Assembly: GCA_905116865.2 (NCBI GenBank)
Contig: CAJHNH020008546.1
Location: 344,501 to 408,500, forward strand
DNA length: 64,000 nucleotides
Direction: 5' to 3'
Source of the DNA: Candidula unifasciata
Taxonomy: Eukaryota; Mollusca; Gastropoda; Stylommatophora; Geomitridae
Shown: positions 11,968-22,974 of the stretch, piece by piece
How positions within the stretch are numbered: the stretch's first letter is position 1
Layout: each line of letters opens with the position of its first letter
Notes under the pieces: generated by a model
The model's input: the letters and a program-made list of their open reading frames with translations, nothing else
What the model was told of the DNA's origin: nothing
Databases searched by the model: none
Program-made: the position numbers and the translations under genes

Positions 11968-13620
11968 CGAAACTATATCCAGTCTACAAATGGAGCAAAC
12001 ATGCATCGGCCACTGTCCGGCAGAAGCAAACAATTTGCCTCGGCTCCAAACAGTGCCCCTGCCTAGCGTCCATTTTGACCCAGACATTAAGTGACTTGTC
12101 GCCTGGCTCAGGTCCTCCTTCGGCAATGTTAATGTGGCCTAATCAATTTAACGGTTGTCGAGATGGTGTCGAGTAACACTGAGACTTCTCATCTCTCCAT
12201 CTGGCATGCTGGATTTCGCCTCATATTCTGGCGCAAACAACATTGGTGAGTCTGATATCGTGTACTTACAGATTCGTATCCAGGAACAATCTTATCCTGA
12301 GGTATATCTGGAACATGTCATAAATATAACCACCATTCAGCGTTTATAGATAAGATAGGGCTCATAGTCGATTCCCACACTCCCTTCGACAACCCTTGCA
12401 ATATGGTGAATGGAATTCCCTAGCCTGGCTCATCAGCTTTCCTCGTAGGCTTTCTCTGGGAAGTTCTAGCATCCTCTGTCCATTTGTTTCTTATTTCAAT
12501 GCCTGATTTGTTATTCTTTGACCACTTCTTTTCAGAATTTGACCAATATATCGCCATCTTATTTCTGTTGAGACCAGCTGATTTGCAGACTTGCATGGTC
12601 GCTAGTCGAGGTTCAAACAACACTAGTCGTTAGTCGAGATTAAAACAACACTAGTCATTAGTCGAGATTCCAACAACGCTGCAAACTGGTCACGGCTTAC
12701 CTGCCCCGTTCTGTGTCAGTAGAAGAGGATTACTGGTAGGCCTGAGCTTAACATGCATTAGTTGACTACTATGGTTTAGGGGTTACGAACGCAGTTTTAT
12801 AATTTCTACATACTATGGTTAGATATCACCTGCAGGGGAATTAAGCTGCAGAACAATTTATGTTGATTTGGACTGCGTCAGGAGCGTTGAGGATGAGGTG
12901 GAAACATTGAAACAACCAAAATACTTACTAATACACTATAAACAGTCATTAACTGGTGCTTAGGAGCAATAGATGGAATTTAATGACGTGATAGAATTAC
13001 CCATGTGGAGCTTTGGGCGAGTACTAAACAAATTCAAATTCCAACTCCTTTTAAGAAAAAATCAAAAACTCAACCACGTTCAACCTGCTGCTAGCTAGCC
13101 GAAGCTGCCAACAAGTCTCCGGCTATATTTGTGGTCTTGTTAATTTGCGCCACTTTCGTGGCTAAAGTTCCAGTATTTGCGCCGTCTCTGGGCTTAATGC
13201 TTCTTTCCTCCATGTCAGACTGCTCATTCCCTGTCCTGTTGTCAACTGTGTTCTTCTTGTCCTTTCTTTTCTGATGTTTCCTCCTTGGTTTCAGCTGCTT
13301 CTGATTTGGCCAGGCGTATTTCGTAGGAGAGCGAGCTTCTTAACATAGCGTCCTTTGGACCAATATTTATAGTTTTTTTTTTTTTTTTAATTTTGAGTAT
13401 TTTACTTTGCCAAGAAGTATTGAAAACAGTTTTAGCCAGTAAATCAAGAGGTGTTTAAAAAAACGCAAACATCGGACAGGACATACGTTAAGAAAATCTG
13501 TGAATAATATAATTACAAGGACTTTACACTGAGAAACCACAGGGACAAAGCTCCCCCCCCCCCCCCTTTTCCCAGAGCGAATGGAGCTACAAAGTGCAGG
13601 TAAAAAGACAGGACTGATGA
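11968..13620. other. no recognisable gene
   Basis: A few short open frames without family resemblance. It contains the 33-bp direct repeats at 12597-12680 and poly-T and poly-C runs near 13374 and 13553. Confidence 0.5.
12597..12680. repeat. three imperfect 33-bp direct repeats
   Basis: GTTAGTCGAGATT..CAACA phrases repeat three times with about 33-bp spacing. Confidence 0.8.
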
Positions 13621-13624
13621 GCTG

Positions 13625-13780
13625 TTGGCGATGGCTGAGGAAATAACGACTACTAGCCTAGACTGGGGAAATAACGACTTCTAGCCTTTGTAGACTGAGG
13701 AAATAACGACTTCTAGCCTTCGTAAACTGAGGAAATAACGACTTCTAGCCTGCGTAGACTGAGGAAATAACGACTACTAG
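13625..13780. repeat. 28-32 bp minisatellite, left part
   Basis: Units of the form GACTGAGGAAATAACGACTT plus CTAGCCT and a short variable end. The same array resumes at 14965-15285, after the LINE insertion. Confidence 0.95.
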
Positions 13781-14960
13781 TCACCCAGCTCTCCAAATAC
13801 AACCACTTTCAAGAACAACCCATGTACAGCCGACTGCAGAAACCCCAGAAGGCTAGACTAAAGAGAACCTGTTTTATCAAGAACGCAAATGCCAAGCTCG
13901 CTGTCCTTAAACTCCCTCCCGTAATACCAAATGTTCCACTTAAACCTTACAACGACTGCCCTGCTTGGCTTAGGGATAGCCTACCAACAGTCAGAACTAC
14001 TGTAATAGGTATCTCCTCCAAATCATCAATGAGCAGCACTGATATGAAATCAACTACAGAAGGAGAGATCAATAGACTTTATCCACACCAGAGTTGGATT
14101 CGAGTGTATACAGATGGCTCAGCCAAGAGAGCAATAAGAGACGGAGGAGGAGGAATATACATAGAATGCCCAAATGGTTTAAAAATTAACCAGGCTGTAC
14201 CAACAGGTTCATATTCCTCCAATTATAGAGCAGAGGCAGAAGCACTTCTAGCGGCATGTTCTTTCCTGAATGGACAACAGCACAGCAAATATAGCAGAGT
14301 GGTCTTTCTGACTGATGCTATGTTAGTTCTACAAGCAATTGTTAACCCAAAAGATACTCAGTTTGTAGACTTGACGCAACAGCTGATTTGCTTAGGCTCT
14401 TCAGTAGAACAATCTGTACTGCAGTGGATTCCAGGTCACTGTGGCTTGGAAGGCATGAAAATAGCGGACAGATTGGCCAGAAGCGGCAGTGGACATGGTA
14501 CAACCAATAGCGACTTAACCCACCAAGAGATGAAAACACTAATACAAGCTAGTATCCAAGAAAGGTGGCTGGATACCCACACCAGATTTTCTCCCCAAGA
14601 CTCACTTCATCGCCTCTCTAGAGAGGGGCAGTGTATTATATCAGACTAAGGACAGGGCACAACAGATTTCGTCAACATATGTTCAAATTTTTTGGTGTAG
14701 GAAATACGGAGACGTGTCCCTGCAGCGTGGCACCCGAAAATGCTGAGCATGTGCTCCAACACTGTCAACTGTATGCTGACAACAGAGACGCAATCTGGCC
14801 TGTTCCAACCACACTGAAGACAAAACTGTATGGTACACGAGAGGATATGGATTGCACGATAGCTTTCATAAAGGCTACCGGCCTCCTGATATAAGTTTTC
14901 TGACAGAAGGATCGAAGAAGAAGAAGAAGAAGAAGAAGAAGAAGAAGAAGAAGAAGAAGA
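13781..14960 (+). mobile_element. 5'-truncated LINE with RNase H domain and (GAA)n tail
   Basis: An open frame runs from the 5' junction through 14649. It contains an RNase HI domain: YTDGSA (first Asp), RAEAEALLAA (Glu), FLTDAMLVLQAI (Asp) and WIPGHCGLEG..IADRLA (His and last Asp), so all expected catalytic residues are visible. RNase H removes the RNA strand during reverse transcription and is present in I, R1, LOA and some Jockey-group LINEs. A one-base shift near 14635 moves the C-terminal part into another frame (RLRTGHNRF and a C-P-C-S..H..C knuckle), ending at 14894. The tail GAA x14 or so ends at about 14960. It sits inside the GACTGAGG minisatellite, so it is an insertion younger than that array. 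Reverse transcriptase and endonuclease are missing. Confidence 0.9.
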
Positions 14961-14964
14961 GCCC

Positions 14965-15285
14965 AGACTGAGGAAATAACGACTTCTGGTCTGCGTAGAC
15001 TGAGGAAATAACGACTACTAGCCTAGACTGAGGAAATAACGACTTCTAGCCTACGTAGACTGAGGAAATAACGACTACTAGCCTAGACTGAGGAAATAAC
15101 GACTTCTAGCCTTTGTAGACTGAGAAAATAACGACTTCTAGCCTACGTAGACTGAGGAAATAACGACTACTAGCCTAGACTGAGGAAATAACGACTTCTG
15201 GCCTGCGTAGACTGAGGAAATAACGACTTCTAGCCTTCGTAGACTGAGGAAATAACGACTTCTAGCCTTCGTAGACTGAGGAACC
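14965..15285. repeat. 28-32 bp minisatellite, right part
   Basis: About ten more units of the array seen at 13625-13780, alternating long (..CTTCGTA) and short (..CTA) ends. Confidence 0.95.
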
Positions 15286-15362
15286 AAGTTCTACTTAACG
15301 GTAAAAGGCAGTTCGGTTTTTCAGATTCTTCTGCGCTGAGTGTAATCATTGACTCTGTTGCC

Positions 15363-15890
15363 TTCAGTCAGTCAGTCAGTCAGTCAGTCAGTCAGTCAGT
15401 CAGTCAGTCAGTCAGTCAGTCAGTAGCATGTCCTTTGCAGAATCTCGCTGCCGTAACAATTTTCTGGAAAACTTATCGATCACAATCAAGATGTCTTGTG
15501 TCCGATACACCTATCTGGAGACCATCCGCTACATCCTGCACCCATCTTTTCTTTGGCCTTCCTCTTGCTCTTTTCCCAGGCATATACCCCTTCATTATTG
15601 TTCTCTAACAAACTTTCGTGACGTTTCGGGTGACGAGAATATTTCCATTTTCTGTGTTTTATCGTCTTTAGTAGCCAACCTTCTTCAATATTCAGTTCTT
15701 GAAGTATGGATACATTTGTTCTTTTTGTAACCCGTGATATTCTTAGAACCCGTCTATAACATTTGTATTTAAAGGGTTTTGTATGCGTTACCCAGCTTGT
15801 TTAGTAAGTGTCCAGGTCTCACAGGTGTATGTTGCATTGGGAAAGATACATGCTTTTAGAACTCTAATGTTATTGCCTTTTGGAGGTTAG
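15363..15890 (-). pseudogene. LINE ORF2 C-terminal fragment ending in (CAGT)n
   Basis: The reverse strand matches the LINE end at 25380-25765 nearly colinearly (for example ..AGAACTGAATATTGAAGAAG, GGGTGCAGGATGTAGC, AAGGACATGCTACTGA). The protein frame is broken by several indels. On the plus strand the left edge is about 16 CAGT units at 15363-15425, which replace the GAAT units of the 25380 copy. This is the variable short-repeat tail of the family. Confidence 0.85.
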
Positions 15891-16339
15891 AACGAACGAG
15901 GCGGTGAGAGTGTGTGGCAGGCGAGCCCTTTCATATAGAGTACCCCATCGAATGTGTCCTCTTAGGGGCCTGCCTATACCGAGAACGAAACCGAACTGTC
16001 CTGTATGAATGACAGCAGTTGGCTTCACAGAAAACCCCGCTGGAAATGGCAAAGAAGCACTGCATTTGCCATCACAAAGCACTATATTACGCAGAAGAGC
16101 CGTATAACAAAGTTGCAACAGAGATACCTAGAGGAACTTCAAGACGCACTATCATCACGAATGGTAGCCATTTAAGATGACAACTTTAACAAATAAAAAA
16201 GCTTTCATAAGCTTGTTCAACCTGTGCGAAACTTCCCTCCCTCTCCCATTTTCAAACAAGAGGAAACTTCAATTTTAATTTTTCTTCTTTATAAAAGAGC
16301 ACTTCAATAATCTCCTGGGATATATTGCAAAATTTATGT

Positions 16340-16640
16340 TCACATTTTACCATGAATTGTACATGACATAGATAATTCCCCCTCCATCTCTCTAACCTTT
16401 TGTCCCATATTACACATACTATAATATCTACATAGAACGTTATATTTATGTTGTAGAAATGTAAAGAAAGTTGGTAAGTGACATTGTTGGCTTGTTGGTT
16501 TCTCGTTTCTATCTCTGTTTATTATAGCACTGTATATAAAAACGCTTCCTAAGTATGTAAATTCTTGCACTTCTTTCAGATTTTGAACTTCGATCTTAGT
16601 GACGATAGTTTGTTCCTCTTTGCTTATTCTCATGAATTAT
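16340..16640 (-). pseudogene. LINE reverse transcriptase C-terminal fragment
   Basis: The reverse frame reads KIEVQNLKEVQEFTYLGSVF followed by INRDRNEK, the typical thumb-region block (..I.NLKEVEEFTYLGS..) of LINE reverse transcriptases. Short, with no catalytic motifs. Confidence 0.7.
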
Positions 16641-16945
16641 GTTTTTTAGTATGTGATGTTTAAGGCAACGGTCGTGTAGTTGGTTTATGTGGTCCTGCAG
16701 CTGTTTACCTTCACTGTGGAATATGTACTATATAATAATAAAGAAATAGTCTGCTGTGTTTGTAAATTGTTGCTATGCTTGTTTTTCGACCAATGTTCCC
16801 TTAATATAAATGTGTGTAACCTGTGGTGCAATTTCAGTTGTTTAAACTGAATTCTGTCCGTATTCCATAGTTGTGAATCCAAGCCGAATGATAGACATGG
16901 CCAGTAAGACACCTTTTTTTTTTGGGTGGTGGTGGAGGGGGGGTG
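16641..16945. other. no recognisable gene
   Basis: AT-rich, no family resemblance; a G-rich run lies near 16921-16952. Confidence 0.4.
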
Positions 16946-16949
16946 GGGG

Positions 16950-17045
16950 GTGTGCCTAGTTGACCATGTATTTAGTGCACTTGTTTCCTAATCGAGGCGC
17001 ACACGCCGTCTGGAGGTGACAGGTTCGATTCCCGGCATGGTAACT
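16950..17045 (+). mobile_element. tRNA-like SINE head
   Basis: A perfect B-box-like GGTTCGATTCC at about 17022 lies downstream of a weaker A-box-like TTAGTGCACTTG. The intervening sequence can be read as a decayed tRNA. It is not a functional tRNA gene, because no complete cloverleaf is evident. Confidence 0.55.
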
Positions 17046-17689
17046 ATAGCTTTTGATTTTTATGTTGACTTGTGTGTTCTTCTATCTTTCTACCTCTTTC
17101 TATAAGTGCCAATCAATACATTGTCTGTTCCATTATTAATATATAATTTTTAACGGCCTAAAGGGTTCCACCTCTGTTTATTTGTGAATATGCATTGAAC
17201 GTCGGCAAAGAGCAGCTCTTGCATACAGATCAGTGATTTTGTGTATTCGTGTTTTGTAACCGTTAACATTTTCCATGCGTGCTACAGGCTGATGAAGTTC
17301 GATTGATATCTTTTAATGGTATTCATGTTGTGTACTGAATATCTGAATGTCATGACTTTTATTTGGTGATGGCGTGAAAGCCCCCGAGTAATCAATCAAA
17401 GATACCGTTTCTACAATAAAGATGGTCGATAGTGAGTGTTTCCACCCCCCCCCCCCCCGTCTCCTGTCCCGGCTACTCTTTGTCTAAGACTGGCGTGCGT
17501 CCATCTCTTGGCAATGGTGCTTTTTTTGCTGTTTGCCTCTTGCTTGATTGCCTTCAAATTTTCTCTTCAGTTATTTTGTGTGTGTGTGATTCTCTCCAGT
17601 TTTTGTTTTTGTTTTTTTTATATCTCCATTGGACGGAAGATAGCAAAAAAGGGGGCGACATGAGCGAACTATGGAAACCTGGAGAAGGA

Positions 17690-18175
17690 CAGCAGATTGG
17701 GAAATAAAGGAATGCAAATTGATCTGGGATATCTCAGGCAGAAAAGCAGCAGACCGGCCGCAGTGATCACTTGTAAATGCTTTAGGTTTAGTCAGTGGAT
17801 CAACATCATGGCACACAGGTGTAACCCATAGGTGCTCCGTTTTACTTCTAAGTCTGAGGAGAGGTAGCCCCTCGCAGTGCACGAACTCCGTTGTACCGGC
17901 GTGGATCCTGAAATACTTTAGGTAGATTTTTAACTCTAAATTGTTGCCCGGGCAGCGTCGTTAAGCTACTCTTTTCGATTTCCAACTGCCAAGGGATTTT
18001 TTACGTGCGCAAAATACACACGGGCGTCGAATCTTACTACCCAGAAACCAGGGAAAATTACTAGAAGTCCATGTTTAAAAAATCCCAGACTTCACTGGGG
18101 CTTAAATCCGCGACCTCCAGCCCTCGATGCGAATGCCATTCATCGAGACCACTCAGCAGACCGTGAAGAGAGTGT
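17690..18175 (-). mobile_element. SINE-like family H, copy 1
   Basis: The body matches 51150-51425 in opposite orientation (shared: GGATCAACATCAT.GCACACA, GAAATACTTT.GGTAGATTTT, TTTCCAACTGCCAAGGGATT). The minus strand starts at about 18170 with a tRNA-like stretch (GAGTGGTCTCGATG, later GGATTTAAGCCCC), suggesting a pol III head. Confidence 0.7.
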
Positions 18176-18469
18176 AAATAGATAGACGGTTTTCAAAATT
18201 TATTGTGTCTTTTAATGTGATGGAAATATTTCATATGTATGTGTCCCCTTTAACGAACCCTCGTTTCATTTTCAGTCTTTCATATGATGTCTTTAAAAGT
18301 ATCCACATAAAAGTGTTTAAATATTTTACCAGGCAATAATTAGTCGAATGCCTTCAATCCTATACGTATTAGTTTAAAGTTCCTAAGGTTTTAGTACAGA
18401 TGTGTTAATATTATAACTGGGGGGGGGGGGGGGGGGGGGCAAAATTGGCAAAATCTTTAAAAGCCTTTT

Positions 18470-18906
18470 CAGGCTATCATCCGAATAACGGTCCTAAATG
18501 ATCGAGGTGGAAAGTAATACCCTAACAGGGCCTCAGTCACGTGTCAATTGCGCAACTCCGTCGTCTTAAATTGCCAACTTCAGGGGACTTTTGCCACCAC
18601 CGAGAGTATTCCCCACGCCGCTCAGGCTGCGTAGATTGGTGCTAAACTAGATGGCTAGGACTCTCGAGCAAATAAAATGAAGGAAGCTGCAGGAGTTGCG
18701 ATAGTTGCTGCTTGTGAGTCCTAGCCATCTAGTTTAGCCCCAATCCACGCCGTGTGCGCGGCGTAGGGAATACTCTCGGCGGTGGCAGATGTTACCGGAA
18801 GTGCTTAATTTAAGACGACGGAAGTGCGCAATTGACACGTGACTGAGGCCCTGTTAGGGTATATTTTCCGCCTCGATAATTTAGTACCGTTATTCTGATA
18901 GCCCCT
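18470..18906. mobile_element. foldback (hairpin) element with about 190-bp inverted arms
   Basis: Left arm about 18470-18665, right arm about 18715-18906, separated by about 50 bases. Matching pieces in mirror order are GGCTATCA / TGATAGCC, CCCTAACAGGGCCTCAGTCA / TGACTGAGGCCCTGTTAGGG, CGTGTCAATTGCGCA / TGCGCAATTGACACG, and ACTAGATGGCTAGGACTC / GAGTCCTAGCCATCTAGTTT. No coding sequence. It resembles foldback or MITE-type DNA transposons; the class is not determinable. Confidence 0.85.
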
Positions 18907-18949
18907 TATCAAAATAGGAAGCTCCAAGTTATGCAGCTTTGAAACCAAA

Positions 18950-19372
18950 CTTACGAATCTTTAGCTCTAACGTTTTACTAATTCTAACACATGGCAGCAA
19001 AAGTTGGAGAACGGCTAAAGATATGGAACGAAAGTTAAATGCATTTTGAAATAAGTGCCTGAGAAAAATCATGAATATAAAATAGGATGCATTTATTTAA
19101 ATTGTGAGGGGATCAGAGAAATGTCTGGACCTATATGGACTGCAACAAATCAAAGAAGATGGAGATATAGTATTCACTCTGAGACAGTTGGGGAAAAAAC
19201 GGTCTGAGAAAAAAACGGACGTCCAGGAGAAACATTAAGAACATTATTAGAGAAGCTAACAACGCTGGGCTTAACTCCGTATCAGCGATCGAGAGAGTTG
19301 CATGCAATAGAGCGGAGTGGGGGAATCGAATGCGAGCCCTGTGTGACGCCAAACGGCACACAAAGGATGATG
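18950..19372 (+). pseudogene. LINE ORF2 C-terminal end running into a GAT array
   Basis: The frame near 19210-19370 reads GRPRRNIKNIIREANNAGLN and then RAEWGNRMRALCDAKRH, the usual basic C-terminus of RTE/CR1-like LINEs (..DR..WR..V..LC). Upstream frames are broken. The coding end passes directly into (GAT)n, which is the LINE tail. Confidence 0.75.
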
Positions 19373-19876
19373 ATGATGTGATGTTTACGATGATGATGAT
19401 GATTATTATGATGATGATGATAATGATGATGATAACTATGATGATGACGATTATTATGATTATGATGATGATGATGATGATAATGATAATGATGATGATA
19501 ACTATGATGATGACGATGATTATGATTATGATTATGATGATAATGATGATGATGATAACTATGATGATGACGATGATTATGATGATAATGATGATGATAA
19601 CTATGATGATGACGATTATGATGATGATGATGATGATGATAATGATAATGATAATGATGATGATAACTATGATGATGACGATGATTATGATTATGATTAT
19701 GATGATAATGATGATGATGATAACTATGATGATGACGATGATTATGATGATAATGATGATGATAACTATGATGATGACGATTATTATGATGATGATGATG
19801 ATGATAATGATAATGATGATGATAACTATGATGATGACGATGATTATGATGATGATGATGATGTTGATGATGATTA
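19373..19876. repeat. GAT-based triplet array with higher-order units
   Basis: GATGATGATAACTATGATGATGACGAT phrases recur with GATTATGAT variants and longer modules repeated two or three times (19440, 19560, 19670, 19770). Met/Ile and His/Tyr-rich open frames on the two strands are artefacts. Confidence 0.95.
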
Positions 19877-20229
19877 GACAGAAAGAACCCCTTTAGGTTT
19901 TGGGATCCAAGGATCGACCAACTGTCCGCCAAAGAAAATAATCAGAAAAGTTGGACTCACCACGTAAAGTAAGTTTAGTAAACTACTATTGTCATGCCCG
20001 TAGGGCTTCGGCCATGTGATGCTAGAATCATATTTTAAAGTCCAGTGGGCGGTGTGCTTAGTTTCACACTGGACGCCTTTACTTCCCATGTCATTACCTG
20101 GCAATTATTAGACTTGATGAGCTTTGGAGCCAATGTCAAATGTTTCAATCCGTCTCAATTCGGCTTTGATTCCAAGATCTTCGGGCCCACGGGCGAGTTT
20201 CTAAACACTCCGGAACGCAGACTCCTGGA

Positions 20230-21765
20230 CTGACCTATAAAAACATAGTTATTGCTATGATATCGACAAAGTTAAAGACTAACCACACACAAAAAACATG
20301 GGTATTGTTATAATATCGAAAGAGTTTTAAAAAAAAAAAAGACGACTAACCACACACACAAAAACACGAGTATTGCTGTGATATCGAAAGAGTTGTTGTT
20401 TGTTTGTTTGTTTGTTTTTTAGTATCCAGAAGCCATGAGATGTTAACCCTTAGGCTCGGTATTATGGATATCGCAACCTTTCGGCCTTGATTCCATTGTA
20501 AATACCGTAAATCTGGGAGAAATGTGGCTTTTCTGCCCAACCCCGGGAGTGAACCCGGACCACAAGGAGTTCGTCAACCGCTCACCGCGCAATCCGGTTT
20601 AGCCAACTACGCTAGAGAGACGGGCATGGAAAGAGTTAAACAAGACTGACGAAAAAGTGGGTTTTGCTATAATATCGAAAGAGTTAATCAAGGCTAACCA
20701 CACACAAAAAACACGGGTTTTGCTATGATATCGAAAGAGTTAAACAAGACTGGCGAAGAGAGGGTTTTGCTATAATATCGAAAGAGTTAATCAAGGCTGA
20801 CCACACACACAAAACATGGGTATTGCTATGATATCGAAAGAGTTAAACAAGACTGACCACCAAAAAAAAAACATGGTTGTTGCCATGAAATCCAAAGAGT
20901 TAAACAAGCTAACTAATTCTCAAAAAAAAAAAAAAAAAAAAAGCGATTGCCATGACTTCGAAAGAGTTAAGCAAGACTAACCAGTTAAGAACGTGGCTGC
21001 TGCTATGGTGCCGAAAGAGTTAAGCAAGACTAACCAGTTAAAAGCGTGGCTGCTGCTATGGTGTCGAAAGAGTTAAGCAAGATTAACCAGTTAAAAACGT
21101 GGCGGCTGCTATGGTGTCGAAAGAGTTAAGCAAGACTAACCAGTTAAAAGCGTTGCTGCTACTATGGTGTCGAAAGAGTTAAGCAAGACTAACCAGTTAA
21201 AAGCGTGGCTGCTGCTATGGTGTCGAAAGAGTTAAGCAAGACTAACCAGTTAAGAACGTGGCTGCTGCTATGGTGTCGAAAGAGTTAAGCAAGACTAACC
21301 AGTTAAAAGCGTGGCTGCTGCTATGGTGTCGAAAGAGTTAAGCAAGACTAACCAGTTAAAAACGTGGCTGCTGCTATGGTGTCGAAAGAGTTAAGCAAGA
21401 CTAACTAGTTAAAAGCGTGGCTGCTGCTATGGTGTCGAAAGAGTTAAGCAAGACTAACCAGTTAAAAGCGTGGCTGCTGCTATGGTGTCGAAAGAGTTAA
21501 GCAAGACTAACCAGTTAAAAAACGTGGCTGCTGCTTTGGTTTTGAAAGAGTTAAGCAAGACTAACCAGTTAAAAGCGTGGCTGCTGCTATGGTGTCGAAA
21601 GAGTTAAGCAAGACTAACCAGTTAAAAACGTGGCTGCTGCTATGGTGTCGAAAGAGTTAAGCAAGACTATCCAGTTAAAAACGTGGCTGCTGCTATGGTG
21701 TGGAAAGAGTTAAGCAAGACTAACCAGTTAAAAACGTGGCTGCTGCTTTGGTTTCGAAAGAGTTA
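20230..21765. repeat. 53-bp minisatellite array
   Basis: From about 20960 the unit is 53 bp: CGAAAGAGTTAAGCAAGACT, then AACCAGTTAAAA.CGTGGC and TGCTGCTATGGTGT. About 15 near-identical copies are followed by decay at 21740. To the left, older units of about 60 bp have an ACCACACACAAAAAACATGG middle. A SINE interrupts the array at 20395-20629. Confidence 0.95.
20395..20629 (-). mobile_element. tRNA-derived SINE, family A, copy 2
   Basis: Inserted into the minisatellite in minus orientation. The tail appears on the plus strand as (TTTG)n T at 20395-20420, and the tRNA-like head (B-box-like GGTTCACTCCC, A-box-like TAGCGTAGTTGG) lies near 20540-20615. AAAGAGTT occurs on both sides (20387-20394 and 20630-20637) as a possible target-site duplication, but that motif is also part of every minisatellite unit. 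Confidence 0.85.
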
Positions 21766-22239
21766 TTATAAACAAGACACATTCATCACTACAGTCAAGA
21801 ATCAAATAAATCTGAGTGCTCGCAGGCGTGTATGGAGATTTGCCCAGACATGGAAGTTAACCTCTGATGTGTACAGATTCCTCTCCACCCACAGAACTCC
21901 CACTAACATTTCCAGCAAATGGGGATCGTGAATGTTTGACATCTCCCCAGAAACACAAACGACGTCCATGTGGTAATTAGCATTAATGAGAATAGCTTGT
22001 CTTGTACACCAGATTCTCGGCGGCAGTAGGGAATTGTCTAAATTAGCAATGCATATTTTTGGTTTTGTCTCCGCATCAGATACCTTGTGTTTGCCATGAG
22101 CATGTCGCGGGTATCATGATTAATACTTTGGTTGGCGCCCCTGGTTCTGTTGTTCTTATGAGTTATCTACTCTTTGAAGCCTCCAGCTATTTTAGGGATG
22201 AGTTGAATTAGCGATGATTGAATATACAGCCGTACCCAT
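21766..22239. other. no recognisable gene
   Basis: An open frame enters from the minisatellite (21683-21931), but its non-repeat part has no recognisable domain. Confidence 0.4.
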
Positions 22240-22424
22240 TCGTTTTTTGAAACCTCCACCCTGGCTTTTGCCGGGGGCCCTGAATATAACCGGGCCATAA
22301 ATATGGCCTAACGGCTGAAAGGTGTTTCTGGGACCTCTCCACGGGGGATCCTCATCCGCATAGTGGCACTTAGTGTCACCGGGTGTTTCTCGCTCTGTGT
22401 GATGTCCTTGTGGGGTAAAATTAC
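22240..22424 (+). repeat. repeat family B, copy 2
   Basis: GGCTTTTGCCGGGGGCCC, TTTCTGGGACCTCTCCACGG and TGTCACCGGGTGTTT match the other B copies. Confidence 0.85.
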
Positions 22425-22494
22425 TACCTTAATTACCAGCGATGATTGTCCATATAAAAAAGCGTGAAGAGCGTGAATTAAGATTATGTAAGTA

Positions 22495-22735
22495 GTGTAT
22501 CAATATTCCGTTCTTGAAGTATGGATGCATGTATTCTTTTCTTTACAGATGATATTCTTAAAACCCGTCTGTGACATTTGCACTCTAGGGCATGTATGCG
22601 CTGTTAAACTTACCAAACAAGCTGAACAGAACAAAAATGCCTTTGAATACAAATGTTAAAGACGGGTTTTAAGACTTGGGTTTTAAAAAATGCATCCATA
22701 CTTCCAGAACTGAATACTGAAGAAGGTTGGCACCA
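22495..22735. pseudogene. two facing fragments of the same LINE end
   Basis: 22495-22600 matches the reverse complement of the LINE segment at about 25400-25490 (TTCTTGAAGTATGGATGCAT, ATGATATTCTTAAAACCCGT). 22615-22735 matches the same segment on the plus strand (GACGGGTTTTAAGA, TGCATCCATACTTCCAGAAC). The result is an imperfect inverted repeat of about 100 bp arms. Confidence 0.8.
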
Positions 22736-22799
22736 GAACCCACACAAGGTGATCTACATTTGACTTTGTGTCTGTTTGGTGTTTCAGTGTTGTATAACA

Positions 22800-22972
22800 G
22801 CTAAGAGCTCGCCTGTGCATCCTAAGGTCGTGTGTACCAGTTCAAATCATGAGAAATATTGACGACCGGTTTCGTGTTGATGACGTCACCCATCAAATGC
22901 CGATTGGTCTGTAACATATATTGGTATAGCTCAAGTACCCAATATGCCTGAGGGCGAGGAAAAGGGTCGTGT
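22800..22972 (+). mobile_element. SINE family D, copy 6
   Basis: A tRNA-like head (GAGCTCGCCTGTGCATCCTA, then CCAGTTCAAATC) is followed by the family-D end ATGCCGATTGGTCTGTAACA and a GGAAAAGGGTCGT tail. Confidence 0.75.
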
Positions 22973-22974
22973 AC

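Noticed and set aside
13625..15285. CRISPR-like spacing of GACTGAGGAAATAACGAC
   Set aside because: The between-repeat sequences are themselves repeated variants; it is a minisatellite.
17022..17032. True tRNA gene at the perfect B box
   Set aside because: No complete acceptor and anticodon stems could be drawn; SINE head is more likely.
19282..19932. His/Tyr-rich 216-residue reverse frame that looks like a metal-binding protein
   Set aside because: It is the reverse translation of the GAT array.
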